A stretch of DNA of 64,000 bases from the NCBI RefSeq assembly GCF_003515065.1, contig NZ_QXGH01000010.1:124001-188000 (forward strand), written 5' to 3'. The translations under genes and the position numbers were made by a program. Position 1 is the stretch's first letter. Each line of letters opens with the position of its first letter. The stretch comes from Nocardioides immobilis. GTDB taxonomy: Bacteria > Actinomycetota > Actinomycetes > Propionibacteriales > Nocardioidaceae. Shown here in pieces: positions 1 to 8,273 of this stretch. The notes under the pieces are model-generated. The model had not been told where the DNA came from and searched no databases. It was given only the letters and a program-made list of their open reading frames with translations.

Positions 1-422
1 CCAAGAAGAAGATCGCCGCGCTGGTCAAGGTGCAGCTGCAGGCCGGCGCGGCCACCCCGGCGCCGCCGGTCGGTACCGCCCTCGGTCCGCACGGCGTCAA
101 CATCATGGACTTCTGCAAGGCGTACAACGCCCAGACCGAGTCCATGCGCGGCAACGTCATCCCCGTCGAGATCACGATCTACGAGGACCGTTCGTTCGAT
201 TTCATCACCAAGACCCCGCCGGCTGCCGAGCTGATCAAGAAGGCTGCCGGGCTGAAGAAGGGCTCGGGTGTCCCGCACAAGGAGAAGGTCGGCAAGCTGA
301 CCAAGGACCAGGTGCGCGAGATCGCCCAGACCAAGATGCCCGACCTCAACGCCAACGACATCGACGCCGCGATGAAGATCGTCGAGGGCACTGCCCGCTC
401 GATGGGCGTCACGACCGACTAG
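1..422 (+). CDS. rplK: 50S ribosomal protein L11 (uL11), 5' end cut by window edge
   Basis: Ribosomal protein uL11, which binds the GTPase-centre region of 23S rRNA at the base of the L10/L12 stalk. The frame is open from base 3, reading [15 protein letters not shown], and ends at TAG 420-422. The visible 139 residues are nearly the whole protein (family about 143), so only a few N-terminal residues lie outside. The Pro-rich N-domain ([11 protein letters not shown]) and the C-terminal RNA-binding domain ending EGTARSMGV are both present. It is followed after 90 bases by rplA, the usual L11-L1 order; the promoter lies outside the window. Confidence 0.97.
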   Translation, partial: KKKIAALVKVQLQAGAATPAPPVGTALGPHGVNIMDFCKAYNAQTESMRGNVIPVEITIYEDRSFDFITKTPPAAELIKKAAGLKKGSGVPHKEKVGKLTKDQVREIAQTKMPDLNANDIDAAMKIVEGTARSMGVTTD

Positions 423-431
423 CGAGCGAGC

Positions 432-504
432 TTGCGAGCTCGCAATTCAACGCAGTTGTGGGAGGGCCGCGCTGGCCCAGTAACCACGAACTTTCAATAG
501 AAAG
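432..504 (+). promoter_or_regulatory. rplK-rplA intercistronic hairpins and rplA ribosome-binding region
   Basis: Three small inverted repeats fill the gap before rplA. They are a 14-bp palindrome TTGCGAGCTCGCAA (432-445), GGGCC/GGCCC (464-468 and 474-478), and CTTTC-aata-GAAAG (491-504). The last ends beside the purine-rich AGAGAAAAAG stretch ahead of the rplA ATG at 513. L1 is known in other bacteria to repress its own operon by binding mRNA; whether one of these hairpins is that target is inference. Confidence 0.4.
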
Positions 505-512
505 AGAAAAAG

Positions 513-1232
513 ATGCAGCGCAGCAAGACCTACCGCGCGGCTGAGGCCACGTTCGACAAGGACGAGCTCTACAGCCCGCTGGCCGCGATCAAGATCGCCA
601 AGACCGCCAGCAAGAAGAAGTTCGACGAGACCGTCGACGTGGTGATGCGCCTCGGCGTCGACCCGCGCAAGGCGGACCAGATGGTGCGCGGCACCGTCAA
701 CCTCCCGCACGGCACCGGCAAGACCTCGCGCGTCCTCGTGTTCGCGAACGGCGACAAGGCCGAGGCCGCCCGTGAGGCCGGCGCCGACATCGTCGGTGGC
801 GACGAGCTCATCGACAAGGTCGCCGGCGGCTGGCTCGACTTCGACGCCGTCGTCGCGACCCCCGACATGATGGGCAAGGTAGGCCGCCTCGGCCGCGTGC
901 TCGGCCCCCGTGGCCTCATGCCGAACCCGAAGACCGGCACCGTCACCCCGGACCCGGCCAAGGCCGTGACCGACATCAAGGGCGGCAAGATCGAGTTCCG
1001 CGTCGACCGGCACGCCAACCTGCACTTCATCATTGGCAAGGCGTCCTTCGCCGAGGCCCAGCTCGCGGAGAACTACGCGGCTGCGCTCGAGGAGGTGCTG
1101 CGGCTCAAGCCGTCCAGCTCCAAGGGCCGCTACCTCAAGAAGGTCACCGTCTCGACGACCATGGGCCCCGGTGTCCAGGTCGACCCCAACCGCGTGAAGA
1201 ACGTCGCGGCTGAGGACGAGGGCTCTGCCTGA
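513..1232 (+). CDS. rplA: 50S ribosomal protein L1 (uL1)
   Basis: Ribosomal protein uL1, the L1-stalk protein that binds 23S rRNA and assists E-site tRNA release. The 239 residues match the usual family length. The N-terminus [10 protein letters not shown] and the central signature [21 protein letters not shown] are typical of actinobacterial L1. The ATG at 513 follows a purine-rich AAAGAGAAAAAG stretch. It is the last gene of the L11-L1 unit and is followed directly by a strong hairpin terminator, so rplJ-rplL is transcribed separately. Confidence 0.98.
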   Translation: MQRSKTYRAAEATFDKDELYSPLAAIKIAKTASKKKFDETVDVVMRLGVDPRKADQMVRGTVNLPHGTGKTSRVLVFANGDKAEAAREAGADIVGGDELIDKVAGGWLDFDAVVATPDMMGKVGRLGRVLGPRGLMPNPKTGTVTPDPAKAVTDIKGGKIEFRVDRHANLHFIIGKASFAEAQLAENYAAALEEVLRLKPSSSKGRYLKKVTVSTTMGPGVQVDPNRVKNVAAEDEGSA

Positions 1233-1239
1233 TCCCCAG

Positions 1240-1287
1240 TACGACGAAGCCCCGGTCACTCGCGCGAGTGGCCGGGGCTTCGTCGTA
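1240..1287 (+). terminator. Bidirectional hairpin terminator after rplA
   Basis: A 48-base inverted repeat with arms TACGACGAAGCCCCGG (1240-1255) and its complement (1272-1287). The stem continues inward through a G-T pair to CACTCG/CGAGTG, leaving almost no loop. There is no clear T-tract, as is common in high-GC actinobacteria. It begins eight bases after the rplA stop. Confidence 0.85.
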
Positions 1288-1335
1288 CCGAAGCGTCACA
1301 CGGGCACCGTCCGCCACATCGCCCAGCCAGAACTG

Positions 1336-1400
1336 GCACTTCTCGGCCATTGCAACGGCCGACAAGTGCAGGAATCACCGGCGAACCGGTGATTCCTGCA
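1336..1400 (-). terminator. Two overlapping hairpins downstream of the aminotransferase gene
   Basis: A perfect 15-bp stem around a CGAA loop occupies 1367-1400 (arm TGCAGGAATCACCGG). A second stem at 1336-1369 (GCACTTCTCGGCC against its complement, one mismatch) shares bases 1367-1369 with it. Both lie just beyond the 3' end (1414) of the minus-strand aminotransferase gene, where a terminator for that gene is expected. The shared bases mean both stems cannot form completely in the same RNA. Confidence 0.7.
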
Positions 1401-1413
1401 GGACCGCCTCGGA

Positions 1414-2688
1414 TCAGCCAGCAGCGAGTGATTCCACCGCCGCCAGCTCGACGCAGACCGCGACCCCGGCCATCGCCGTCTCGACCTCACCGAGCGAGGG
1501 GAAGGTGGGCGCGAGCCGGATGTTGCGGTCGTCGGGGTCGTTGCTGTGCGGGAAGGCGGAGCCGGCGGGGGTGAGGGCGATGCCGGCCTCCTTCGCCAGC
1601 TGCACGACGCGCGACGCGGTGCCGTCGAGGACGTTGAGGTCGACGAAGTAGCCGCCGATGGGCTTGCTCCACGTGGCGATCCCGAGCCCGTCGAGGCGGG
1701 CGCCGAGCGCGTCCTGGACCGCCGAGAACTTCGGCGCGATCAGGTCGCGGTGCTTCCGCATGTGCGCCCGCACGCCGTCGGCGTCACCGAAGAACTCGAC
1801 GTGGCGCAGCTGGTTGACCTTGTCGGGGCCGATCGCGGCGTACGACAGCCGCTTGAGGTACCAGGCGGTGTTGTCGGTCGACGCGGCCAGCGCGGCCACG
1901 CCGGCGCCGGCGAAGGTGATCTTCGAGGTCGAGGCGAACATGATCGGCCGGTTGGGGTGGCCGGACGCCGAGGCCAGGCCGAGTGCGTCAGCGCTCTTGG
2001 TCTCGACGTCGGTGAGGTGGTGGACGGCGTATGCGTTGTCCCACAGGATCCGGAAGTCGGGCGCGGCGGTCGGCATCGCCATCAGCTCGGCGGCCACCTC
2101 GGTGGAGGTCACGGCGCCGGTCGGGTTGGCGTACGTCGGCACCAGCCACATGCCCTTGACCTGGGCGTCGTCCGCGACCAGGGCGCGTACGGCGGCCACG
2201 TCCGGGCCGTCCTCGTGCATCGGCACGGTCACCATCTCGATGCCGAGCTCGGCCAGCATGGTGAAGTGCCGGTCGTAGCCGGGCACCGGGCAGACGAACT
2301 TGACCGTCTCCTCCTGCGACCACGGCCGCGGCGAGTCCGGACCGCCGTGGGAGAGCAGCCAGGTGACGACCTGGTACATCATCGTCAGGCTGGAGTTTCC
2401 GCCGGCGATCACGTCGCCGGCGTCGACGCCGAGCAGGTCGGCGAAGATCTCGCGCATCTCGGCCAGGCCCTCGAGCCCGCCGTAGTTGCGCACGTCGGTG
2501 CCGGAGCGGTCCTTGTGCGACGTGGGCAGGCCGAGCAGTCCCTCCGAGAGGTCGAGCTGGTCGGCGCCCGGCTTGCCCCGGGTGAGGTCGAGCTTGAGAC
2601 TCTTCGCCCGGAGGTCCTCGTAGTCGGCGCGCAGCGCGGTGAGGCGTTCGGCGAGCTGGTCGGCGGGCAGCGTGGTCAGCGAGGTCAC
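1414..2688 (-). CDS. aspT: PLP-dependent aspartate aminotransferase, Rv3722c/AspT type
   Basis: Fold-type I PLP aminotransferase of the actinobacterial family represented by M. tuberculosis Rv3722c, the main aspartate aminotransferase of that organism. The 424 residues contain the family signatures KLDLTRGKP (about 32-40), NYGGLEGL (about 68-75), VPTYANPTG (about 183-191) and DNAY (217-220). The PLP lysine is K256 in FASTSKITFAG. ATG at 2688. The gene stands alone on the minus strand between rplA and rplJ, with its promoter region back-to-back with that of rplJ. The aspartate/2-oxoglutarate activity is assigned by family, not shown here. Confidence 0.9.
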   Translation of the reverse strand: MTSLTTLPADQLAERLTALRADYEDLRAKSLKLDLTRGKPGADQLDLSEGLLGLPTSHKDRSGTDVRNYGGLEGLAEMREIFADLLGVDAGDVIAGGNSSLTMMYQVVTWLLSHGGPDSPRPWSQEETVKFVCPVPGYDRHFTMLAELGIEMVTVPMHEDGPDVAAVRALVADDAQVKGMWLVPTYANPTGAVTSTEVAAELMAMPTAAPDFRILWDNAYAVHHLTDVETKSADALGLASASGHPNRPIMFASTSKITFAGAGVAALAASTDNTAWYLKRLSYAAIGPDKVNQLRHVEFFGDADGVRAHMRKHRDLIAPKFSAVQDALGARLDGLGIATWSKPIGGYFVDLNVLDGTASRVVQLAKEAGIALTPAGSAFPHSNDPDDRNIRLAPTFPSLGEVETAMAGVAVCVELAAVESLAAG

Positions 2689-2741
2689 GGGTCCATCGTG
2701 CCAGTGCCCCCACCCCCGCCCGCATCCGGATTACCGCGGAT

Positions 2742-2771
2742 TTGGACGGGTACGGCGCGCCGCCGTACTGT
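2742..2771 (+). promoter_or_regulatory. Predicted sigma-70-type promoter of rplJ-rplL
   Basis: TTGGAC (2742-2747), an 18-bp spacer, then TACTGT (2766-2771), fitting TTGACN / TANNNT. The spacer contains the palindrome GTACGGCG-cgc-CGCCGTAC. Transcription would begin near 2778, giving a leader of about 200 bases before rplJ. Confidence 0.6.
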
Positions 2772-2779
2772 TGCCGTCG

Positions 2780-2981
2780 AAACCTTAAGACCGCCGGTCG
2801 TCCGGGCTGCCTCAGCCCTGACCGAAGGTTCCGCGGAAGCGGATGGCCTGCGCAGGGGATCAGAGCATGACCAGCAGTTGCGCCTGTCGGGTGCAGCCGG
2901 TGTCCACGCCCTGAGCGCCTGCGCTCAGGGCGTTCGTCATTCTGGGGGCCTTCAGCCGGGGTCACACCCGGAAGGAGACCC
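2780..2981 (+). promoter_or_regulatory. rplJ leader with L10-type structure and attenuator hairpin
   Basis: A long untranslated leader is typical of rplJL, where the L10-L12 complex binds its own mRNA. The sequence CCTTAAGACCGCCGGTCG near 2782 resembles the start of actinobacterial rplJ leaders. A perfect 12-bp stem CGCCCTGAGCGC/GCGCTCAGGGCG (2907-2932) has only a 2-base apical gap and is followed by GTTCGTCATTCT. That layout suits an attenuator or RNase III processing site. The rplJ site GGAAGGAG is at about 2969-2976. Leader function is inferred from position and structure. Confidence 0.65.
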
Positions 2982-3677
2982 ATGGCGCGGGCAGACAAGC
3001 AGGCCGCCGTCGCGGACATCACTGAGTCCTTCAGTGACGCCGCCGGTGCTGTGCTGACCGACTATCGCGGTCTCACCGTGAAGCAGCTGCAGGAACTGCG
3101 GCGCTCCCTCGGCGAGAACGCCAACTACGCCGTGGTCAAGAACACGCTGGCCAAGATCGCCGCCAAGGAGGCGGGGATCGAGGGCTTCGACGAGCTCCTC
3201 ACCGGCCCGACCGCGATCGCCTTCATCTCGGGCGACGTCGTCGAGGCGGCGAAGGGTCTGCGTGACTTTGCCAAGGCAAACCCCGCCCTTGTCATCAAGG
3301 GTGGAGTTCTGGACGGCAAGGCCCTCGAGCCGGCCGAGATCGCCAAGCTGGCCGATCTCGAGTCCCGCGAGGTCCTGATGGGCAAGCTGGCGGGCGCGAT
3401 GCTCGCCTCGCTGAGCCAGGCCGTCTACCTCCTCAACGCGCCGCTCGCCCAGGCCGCCCGCCTCGCGGGTGCGCTCCAGGCGAAGGCCGCTGAGGACCCC
3501 TCGATCCTCGCAGGTGGTGCCGGCACGCCGGTCGCCGCCGAGGAGGCCGCTCCGGACGAGGCGCCTGTCGCCGAGACCGCCGAGGCACCCACGGACGAGG
3601 CACCCGCCGAGGAGGCGGCTCCTGAGGAGCCCGCTGCCGAGGCCGCCTCCGACGAGGGCGACACCACCGAGGCCTGA
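2982..3677 (+). CDS. rplJ: 50S ribosomal protein L10 (uL10) with acidic C-terminal tail
   Basis: Ribosomal protein uL10, the stalk base that anchors L7/L12 dimers. Residues 1-177 form the normal protein, with [28 protein letters not shown] and NTLAKIA signatures. Residues 178-231 are an added tail made almost only of Ala, Glu, Pro and Asp, making it about 50 residues longer than the usual 170-180. ATG at 2982 follows GGAAGGAGACCC. It is co-transcribed with rplL after a 76-base gap. The tail could be intrinsically disordered; its role is unknown. Confidence 0.97.
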   Translation: MARADKQAAVADITESFSDAAGAVLTDYRGLTVKQLQELRRSLGENANYAVVKNTLAKIAAKEAGIEGFDELLTGPTAIAFISGDVVEAAKGLRDFAKANPALVIKGGVLDGKALEPAEIAKLADLESREVLMGKLAGAMLASLSQAVYLLNAPLAQAARLAGALQAKAAEDPSILAGGAGTPVAAEEAAPDEAPVAETAEAPTDEAPAEEAAPEEPAAEAASDEGDTTEA

Positions 3678-3753
3678 CGGTCCCGGTCAACCACCACCTG
3701 ATACCGGTTCGGTCGCAACGCGCGGCCGGCCACCAACTGAAAGGTTAGCCATC

Positions 3754-4146
3754 ATGGCGAAGCTCAGCACTGACGAGCTCCTCGACGCGTTCAAGGAGAT
3801 GACCCTCATCGAGCTCTCCGAGTTCGTGAAGCAGTTCGAGGAGACCTTCGGCGTCACCGCCGCTGCCCCGGTCGCCGTTGCCGCCGCCCCCGCCGCCGGC
3901 GGTGCCGCTGCGGGCGGCGAGGAGGCCGCCGCGCAGGACGAGTTCGACGTCGTCCTCGAGGCCGCCGGCGACAAGAAGATCAACGTCATCAAGGAGGTGC
4001 GCGCCCTGACCTCCCTCGGCCTGAAGGAGGCCAAGGACCTGGTCGAGGCCGCCCCGAAGCCGGTCCTCGAGAAGGTCACCAAGGACGCTGCGGACAAGGC
4101 GAAGGAGGCCCTCGAGGCCGCCGGCGCCACCGTCACCCTCAAGTGA
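3754..4146 (+). CDS. rplL: 50S ribosomal protein L7/L12 (bL12)
   Basis: Stalk protein bL12, which recruits translational GTPases. The 130 residues show the N-terminal dimerisation region ([21 protein letters not shown]), an Ala/Gly/Pro hinge (about 40-60) and the conserved C-terminal domain from [21 protein letters not shown] to [11 protein letters not shown]. The ATG at 3754 follows AAAGG at about 3740-3744; the frame is open further upstream but only overlaps the rplJ tail. Transcription ends at the hairpin 30 bases downstream. Confidence 0.98.
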   Translation: MAKLSTDELLDAFKEMTLIELSEFVKQFEETFGVTAAAPVAVAAAPAAGGAAAGGEEAAAQDEFDVVLEAAGDKKINVIKEVRALTSLGLKEAKDLVEAAPKPVLEKVTKDAADKAKEALEAAGATVTLK

Positions 4147-4175
4147 CGAGCTGACGTCTCCAGCTAGCACCGTCG

Positions 4176-4210
4176 AGAGGCGGGTCCCCGGTAACCGGGG
4201 ACCCGTCTCT
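4176..4210 (+). terminator. Intrinsic terminator after rplL
   Basis: The stem arm CGGGTCCCCGG (4181-4191) pairs with CCGGGGACCCG around a TAA loop and extends outward to AGAGG/TCTCT with one G-T pair. TTGCGTTTT follows. It separates the rplJL unit from the mce operon. Confidence 0.88.
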
Positions 4211-4280
4211 TGCGTTTTCCGGGTGCGGGAGCCGACAGCCGGGAGCGTTCTCGGCCGCCACGTCGGCGAGTGATCCCGGT

Positions 4281-4319
4281 ACGGACTCAATCCGTCTCGT
4301 AATCGCGACACGCGTGACG
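4281..4319 (+). promoter_or_regulatory. Inverted repeats upstream of the mce operon
   Basis: In the 253-base gap before mceG lie ACGGA-ctcaa-TCCGT (4281-4295) and a 14-bp near-palindrome around CACGCGTG (4306-4319), broken by one A/A mismatch pair. No convincing -35/-10 pair was seen, though TAATCG at about 4300 could serve as -10. These repeats are candidate sites for a regulator of lipid import. No regulator gene is encoded next to the operon. Confidence 0.35.
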
Positions 4320-4399
4320 TGCAACACCGTTTCCGCGTAACGTGCGCGCAGCGGCTGCGTTGTTCCCACGCAGTCCCCCGCGCAGTGAGAGAGGTCAGC

Positions 4400-5362
4400 A
4401 TGGGCGTCGACGTCACCGTCAACAACCTGACAAAGTCATTTGGCAAGCAGCTCATCTGGGCCGACGTCTCGCTGACCCTGCCTGCGGGTGAGATCTCGGT
4501 GATGCTCGGCCCCTCCGGCACCGGCAAGTCCGTCTTCCTCAAGGCCCTCATCGGCCTGATCAAGCCCGACAACGGCTCGATCCTGATCGAGGGCACCGAC
4601 ATCGCCTCCTGCTCCGAGAAGGAGCTCTACGAGGTCCGCAAGCTGTTCGGCGTGCTGTTCCAGGACGGCGCGATGTTCGGCTCGATGAACCTCTACGACA
4701 ACGTCGCCTTCCCGCTGCGCGAGCACACCAAGAAGAGCGAGTCCGAGATCCGCGACATCGTCATGGAGAAGATGGACCTCGTCGGTCTGCTCGGCGCGGA
4801 GTTCAAGCTCCCCGGCGAGATCTCGGGCGGTATGCGCAAGCGCGCCGGTCTGGCGCGGGCCCTGGTGCTCGACCCGGAGATCCTCCTCATCGACGAGCCG
4901 GACTCCGGCCTCGACCCGGTCCGCACCTCGTTCATCAACCAGCTCTTCATCGACCTGAACGCCCAGATCGACGCCACCTTCCTCATCGTCACCCACGACG
5001 TCCACAGCGTCCGGGTCGTGCCCGACCAGATCGGCCTGCTCTACCACAAGCACCTGGCCATGTACGGCCCGCGCGAGATGCTCCTGTCCTCGCCCGAGCC
5101 GGTGGTGCGTCAGTTCCTCAACGCGCAGACGGTCGGTCCGATCGGCATGTCGGAGGAGAAGGACGCCGACCAGCTGGCCGCCGAGAAGGACATCCAGCTG
5201 CCGGCGCTGCCGCCGATCCCGCTGCAGCTCGAGCCCTCCAACGGAATCCCGCGGCGCAGCCAGCGTCCGCCGGGTGAGTGGTGCCGCCTCAACGGTGTCA
5301 CCCCGCCCCCCGGTTCATTCACTAAGGAAGCCGAGCACGCCAGCGGCTCCCAGCAGGGATAA
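4400..5362 (+). CDS. mceG: Mce-system ABC transporter ATPase (MceG/Mkl, MlaF-like)
   Basis: ATPase that energises Mce/YrbE lipid importers in actinobacteria. The 320 residues carry Walker A GPSGTGKS (about 39-46), the Mla/Mce-type signature SGGMRKR, Walker B ILLIDEPDSGLDP and the switch histidine in THD. A Pro-rich C-terminal extension of about 70 residues follows, as in mycobacterial Mkl. The ATG at 4400 is preceded by GAGAGGTCAGC. The open frame continues upstream to 4319 but lacks a ribosome site there. First gene of an 11-gene operon; in M. tuberculosis the orthologue also lies between rplL and rpoB. Confidence 0.93.
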   Translation: MGVDVTVNNLTKSFGKQLIWADVSLTLPAGEISVMLGPSGTGKSVFLKALIGLIKPDNGSILIEGTDIASCSEKELYEVRKLFGVLFQDGAMFGSMNLYDNVAFPLREHTKKSESEIRDIVMEKMDLVGLLGAEFKLPGEISGGMRKRAGLARALVLDPEILLIDEPDSGLDPVRTSFINQLFIDLNAQIDATFLIVTHDVHSVRVVPDQIGLLYHKHLAMYGPREMLLSSPEPVVRQFLNAQTVGPIGMSEEKDADQLAAEKDIQLPALPPIPLQLEPSNGIPRRSQRPPGEWCRLNGVTPPPGSFTKEAEHASGSQQG

Positions 5363-5373
5363 CAACGACCTCC

Positions 5374-6156
5374 ATGTCATCTACGGCCGCTCGGGTTCTC
5401 GCGCCGGTCGGCACCGCGGGCAAGCTTTTCGCCTTCGGGCTCGACGTCGGGCGCGGCCTCTTCCGTCGACCCTTCCAGCTGCGTGAGTTCCTGCAGCAGG
5501 CATGGTTCATCGCCTCCGTCACGATCATCCCGACCGCTCTGGTCGCCATCCCCTTCGGCGCGGTCATCGCGCTCCAGGTCGGTGGACTGATCAAGCAGTT
5601 CGGCGCGCAGTCGTTCACCGGTTCCGCCTCGGTGCTGGCGGTGATCCAGCAGGCCGGCCCGATCGCGACCGCGCTGCTGATCGCCGGCGCCGGTGGCTCG
5701 GCGATCGCCGCGGACCTCGGCGCGCGGAAGATCCGCGAAGAGCTCGACGCGATGATGGTGCTGGGCATCGACCCGATCCAGCGCCTGGTCGCGCCCCGCG
5801 TCCTCGCCTGCATGCTCGTCGCGGTCTTCCTCAACGGCATGGTGAGCGTCGTCGGCGTCGCCGGTGGCTACGTCTTCAACGTGATCCTGCAGGACGGCAC
5901 GCCGGGTGCCTACCTCGCCAGCTTCACGGCACTGGCACAGTTGCCCGACGTGTGGATCGGCATGGTCAAGGCGCTCATCTTCGGCCTCATCGCCGCCATC
6001 GTCGCGTCCTACAAGGGCATGAACGCCGCCGGTGGTCCGAAGGGCGTCGGCGATGCGGTCAACGAGTCCGTCGTCATCACCTTCCTGTTGCTGTTCGTCG
6101 TCAACTTCGTCCTGAGCACGATCTACCTCCAAGTCGTGCCACCGAAGACAGGTTGA
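5374..6156 (+). CDS. yrbEA: YrbE/MlaE family permease A of the Mce transporter
   Basis: Integral membrane permease of the MlaE/YrbE family, which with its partner forms the membrane channel of a Mce lipid importer. The 260 residues have hydrophobic segments at about 45-75, 95-120, 150-180, 195-220 and 230-255. The family motif region EELDAMMVLGIDPIQRLVAPR lies at about 123-143. ATG at 5374, 11 bases after mceG. Translationally close to the next permease gene. Confidence 0.93.
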   Translation: MSSTAARVLAPVGTAGKLFAFGLDVGRGLFRRPFQLREFLQQAWFIASVTIIPTALVAIPFGAVIALQVGGLIKQFGAQSFTGSASVLAVIQQAGPIATALLIAGAGGSAIAADLGARKIREELDAMMVLGIDPIQRLVAPRVLACMLVAVFLNGMVSVVGVAGGYVFNVILQDGTPGAYLASFTALAQLPDVWIGMVKALIFGLIAAIVASYKGMNAAGGPKGVGDAVNESVVITFLLLFVVNFVLSTIYLQVVPPKTG

Positions 6157-6163
6157 CCGGGCC

Positions 6164-6991
6164 ATGGCGAACGTGAAAGCGATCTACGAGCGGCCGCTCA
6201 AGGGCCTCGACACCCTCGGGCACGAGCTGTCGTTCTACCTGCGCGTGGTCATGGCCACGCCGCGCACCATCGCGCACTACCCGCGCGAGATCGTGCGACT
6301 GCTGGCAGAGGTCACCCTCGGTTCCGGTGCCCTGGCCGTGATCGGCGGCACCATCGGCGTCATCCTCGGCATGACCTTCTTCACCGGTGCCCAGGTCGGG
6401 CTGTCCGGCTACGCCGCGCTCAACCAGCTCGGCACGGCCGCGTTCGCCGGCTTCGTGTCCGCCTACTTCAACACCCGCGAGATCGCTCCGCTGGTGGCCG
6501 GCATCGCCTTGGCAGCGACGGTCGGCTGTGGCTTCACCGCCCAGCTCGGTGCGATGCGGATCTCCGAGGAGGTCGACGCCCTCGAGGTGATGGCGATCCC
6601 CTCGATGCGGTTCCTCGTCGCCACGCGGGTGGTCGCGGGCCTGATCGCGATCGTCCCGCTCTACGTGGTGGGCCTGCTGTCGTCGTACGTCGCCAGCCGG
6701 CTGGTCGTCACGGTCTACTACGGCCAGTCATCCGGCACCTATGACCACTACTTCAACCAGTTCCTGCCACCCGGTGACGTCTTGTGGTCGTTCGGCAAGG
6801 TGCTGGTGTTCTCCGTGGTGGTCATCCTGATCCACTGCTACCACGGCTACACGGCGTCCGGCGGACCTGCCGGCGTGGGCGTCGCGGTGGGCCGTGCGGT
6901 GCGGACCAGCATCGTGGCGATCAACGTGATCGACCTGTTCCTGTCGATGGCGATCTGGGGCACCACTACGACTGTCAGGCTGGCGGGGTGA
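6164..6991 (+). CDS. yrbEB: YrbE/MlaE family permease B of the Mce transporter
   Basis: Second YrbE/MlaE permease, expected to pair with the preceding one. The 275 residues include the cytoplasmic coupling region EEVDALEVMAIPSMRFLVATR (about 129-149), equivalent to that in YrbEA, and about five membrane segments. ATG at 6164, seven bases after the previous stop. The substrate cannot be read from the sequence; known actinobacterial systems move mycolic-acid-type lipids, fatty acids or sterols. Confidence 0.92.
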   Translation: MANVKAIYERPLKGLDTLGHELSFYLRVVMATPRTIAHYPREIVRLLAEVTLGSGALAVIGGTIGVILGMTFFTGAQVGLSGYAALNQLGTAAFAGFVSAYFNTREIAPLVAGIALAATVGCGFTAQLGAMRISEEVDALEVMAIPSMRFLVATRVVAGLIAIVPLYVVGLLSSYVASRLVVTVYYGQSSGTYDHYFNQFLPPGDVLWSFGKVLVFSVVVILIHCYHGYTASGGPAGVGVAVGRAVRTSIVAINVIDLFLSMAIWGTTTTVRLAG

Positions 6992-6998
6992 TGCGCCG

Positions 6999-8273
6999 AT
7001 GACGGACAAGGTCCTGGCGTACTACAAGACGCTCGGCGTGATCTTCGTGTGCCTCCTGATCTTCGGGGTCTGGCTGACCTATGCGGTCTTCACCAAGAAG
7101 TTCGCGGACTACGAGGAGGTCAAGCTCGAGACGACCTCGACCGGTCTGCAGCTGCCGAGCCGCGCCGACGTGAAGATCCGCGGCGTGATCGTGGGTGAGG
7201 TGCTGGAAGCCAAGACCGGTGACGAGGGCGCAGAGCTGACGCTCGGCATCTACCCCGACGAGCTGGACAGCATCCCGGCCAACGTCACCGCGGCGATCGT
7301 CCCGAAGACGCTCTTCGGCGAGAAGTACGTCTCGCTGGTCATCCCCGAGTCCGGCCCCGAGGGCACTCTCCAGACGGACCAGGTCATCACCAAGACCGAC
7401 CTCGGCACGGAGGTCGAGGAGGTCCTCAACAACCTCTACCCGCTGCTGCAGACGGTGCAGCCGGCCGACCTCAACGCCACCCTGTCCGCGCTCGCGACGG
7501 CGCTCGAGGGCCGTGGGTCGCAGCTCGGCGAGAACCTCGAGACGGTCGACTCGTACCTCAAGCGGATCAACCCCCAGATCCCCGCCCTGATCGACGACCT
7601 CAGGCTCACCGCGCAGTTCTCCGACCTGTACGCCGACATCCTCCCCGAGGTGGCCCAGATCCTCGACGACACCATCGTCACGACCGGCACGCTCGAGGAG
7701 AAGGAGGCGACGCTGAACAGTGCGCTGCGCGACATCCGTGCGTTCGCCGACTCGGCTCGCGGCTTCCTCGACCGCAACGATGCCCTCATCGTCGAAGCCA
7801 ACCGGCTGACCTCCACCCAGCTGCAGCTGCTCGCCCGCTACGCGCCGGAGTTCCCCTGCGTCTTCGGGGCCCTCAACAACATCTCGCCCCGGATCGCCTC
7901 GATGTTCCGCGGCTTCGAGCTCCACATCGTGCTCGAGACGATCCCCAACCAGCCGCGCGAGTACAACATCAACGACCTGCCGAAGTTCGGAGACACCCGC
8001 GGACCCGAGTGCTACAGCCTGCCGAGCCCGCCGTGGAGCCAGGCCAACCCCTACCGCAACCCGCCGAACTTCGACGACGGCGTCGACGAGCCGACCGGCA
8101 AGGGCACCACGCGGGTGCCGCCGGGGTTCGAGGACGCGGTCGGCTACCGCGGGACGCCGGAGGACATGGCCACGCTGCGTCGCATGCTGCAGCTGACGTA
8201 CGGCGAGGACGCCGGCTCCGACCTCGGCGTGCTGCTCGCCGGGCCGATCGTCGCCGAAGAGGGTGATCGGTGA
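6999..8273 (+). CDS. mceA: MCE-family lipid transport protein, position A
   Basis: First of six secreted or membrane-anchored MCE proteins that are thought to form a hetero-hexameric tube carrying lipid across the envelope. The 424 residues have one N-terminal membrane segment (about 9-29), an MCE domain (about 37-115, including VKIRGVIVGEVLEAK and FGEKYVSLVIPE), a helical stretch to about 300 and a Pro/Asn-rich tail. ATG at 6999, seven bases after yrbEB. The name is positional. Confidence 0.92.
   Translation: MTDKVLAYYKTLGVIFVCLLIFGVWLTYAVFTKKFADYEEVKLETTSTGLQLPSRADVKIRGVIVGEVLEAKTGDEGAELTLGIYPDELDSIPANVTAAIVPKTLFGEKYVSLVIPESGPEGTLQTDQVITKTDLGTEVEEVLNNLYPLLQTVQPADLNATLSALATALEGRGSQLGENLETVDSYLKRINPQIPALIDDLRLTAQFSDLYADILPEVAQILDDTIVTTGTLEEKEATLNSALRDIRAFADSARGFLDRNDALIVEANRLTSTQLQLLARYAPEFPCVFGALNNISPRIASMFRGFELHIVLETIPNQPREYNINDLPKFGDTRGPECYSLPSPPWSQANPYRNPPNFDDGVDEPTGKGTTRVPPGFEDAVGYRGTPEDMATLRRMLQLTYGEDAGSDLGVLLAGPIVAEEGDR

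Noticed and set aside
8270..8272. GTG as the start of mceB
   Set aside because: The ATG immediately after fits the one-base stop/start overlap; the difference is one residue only.
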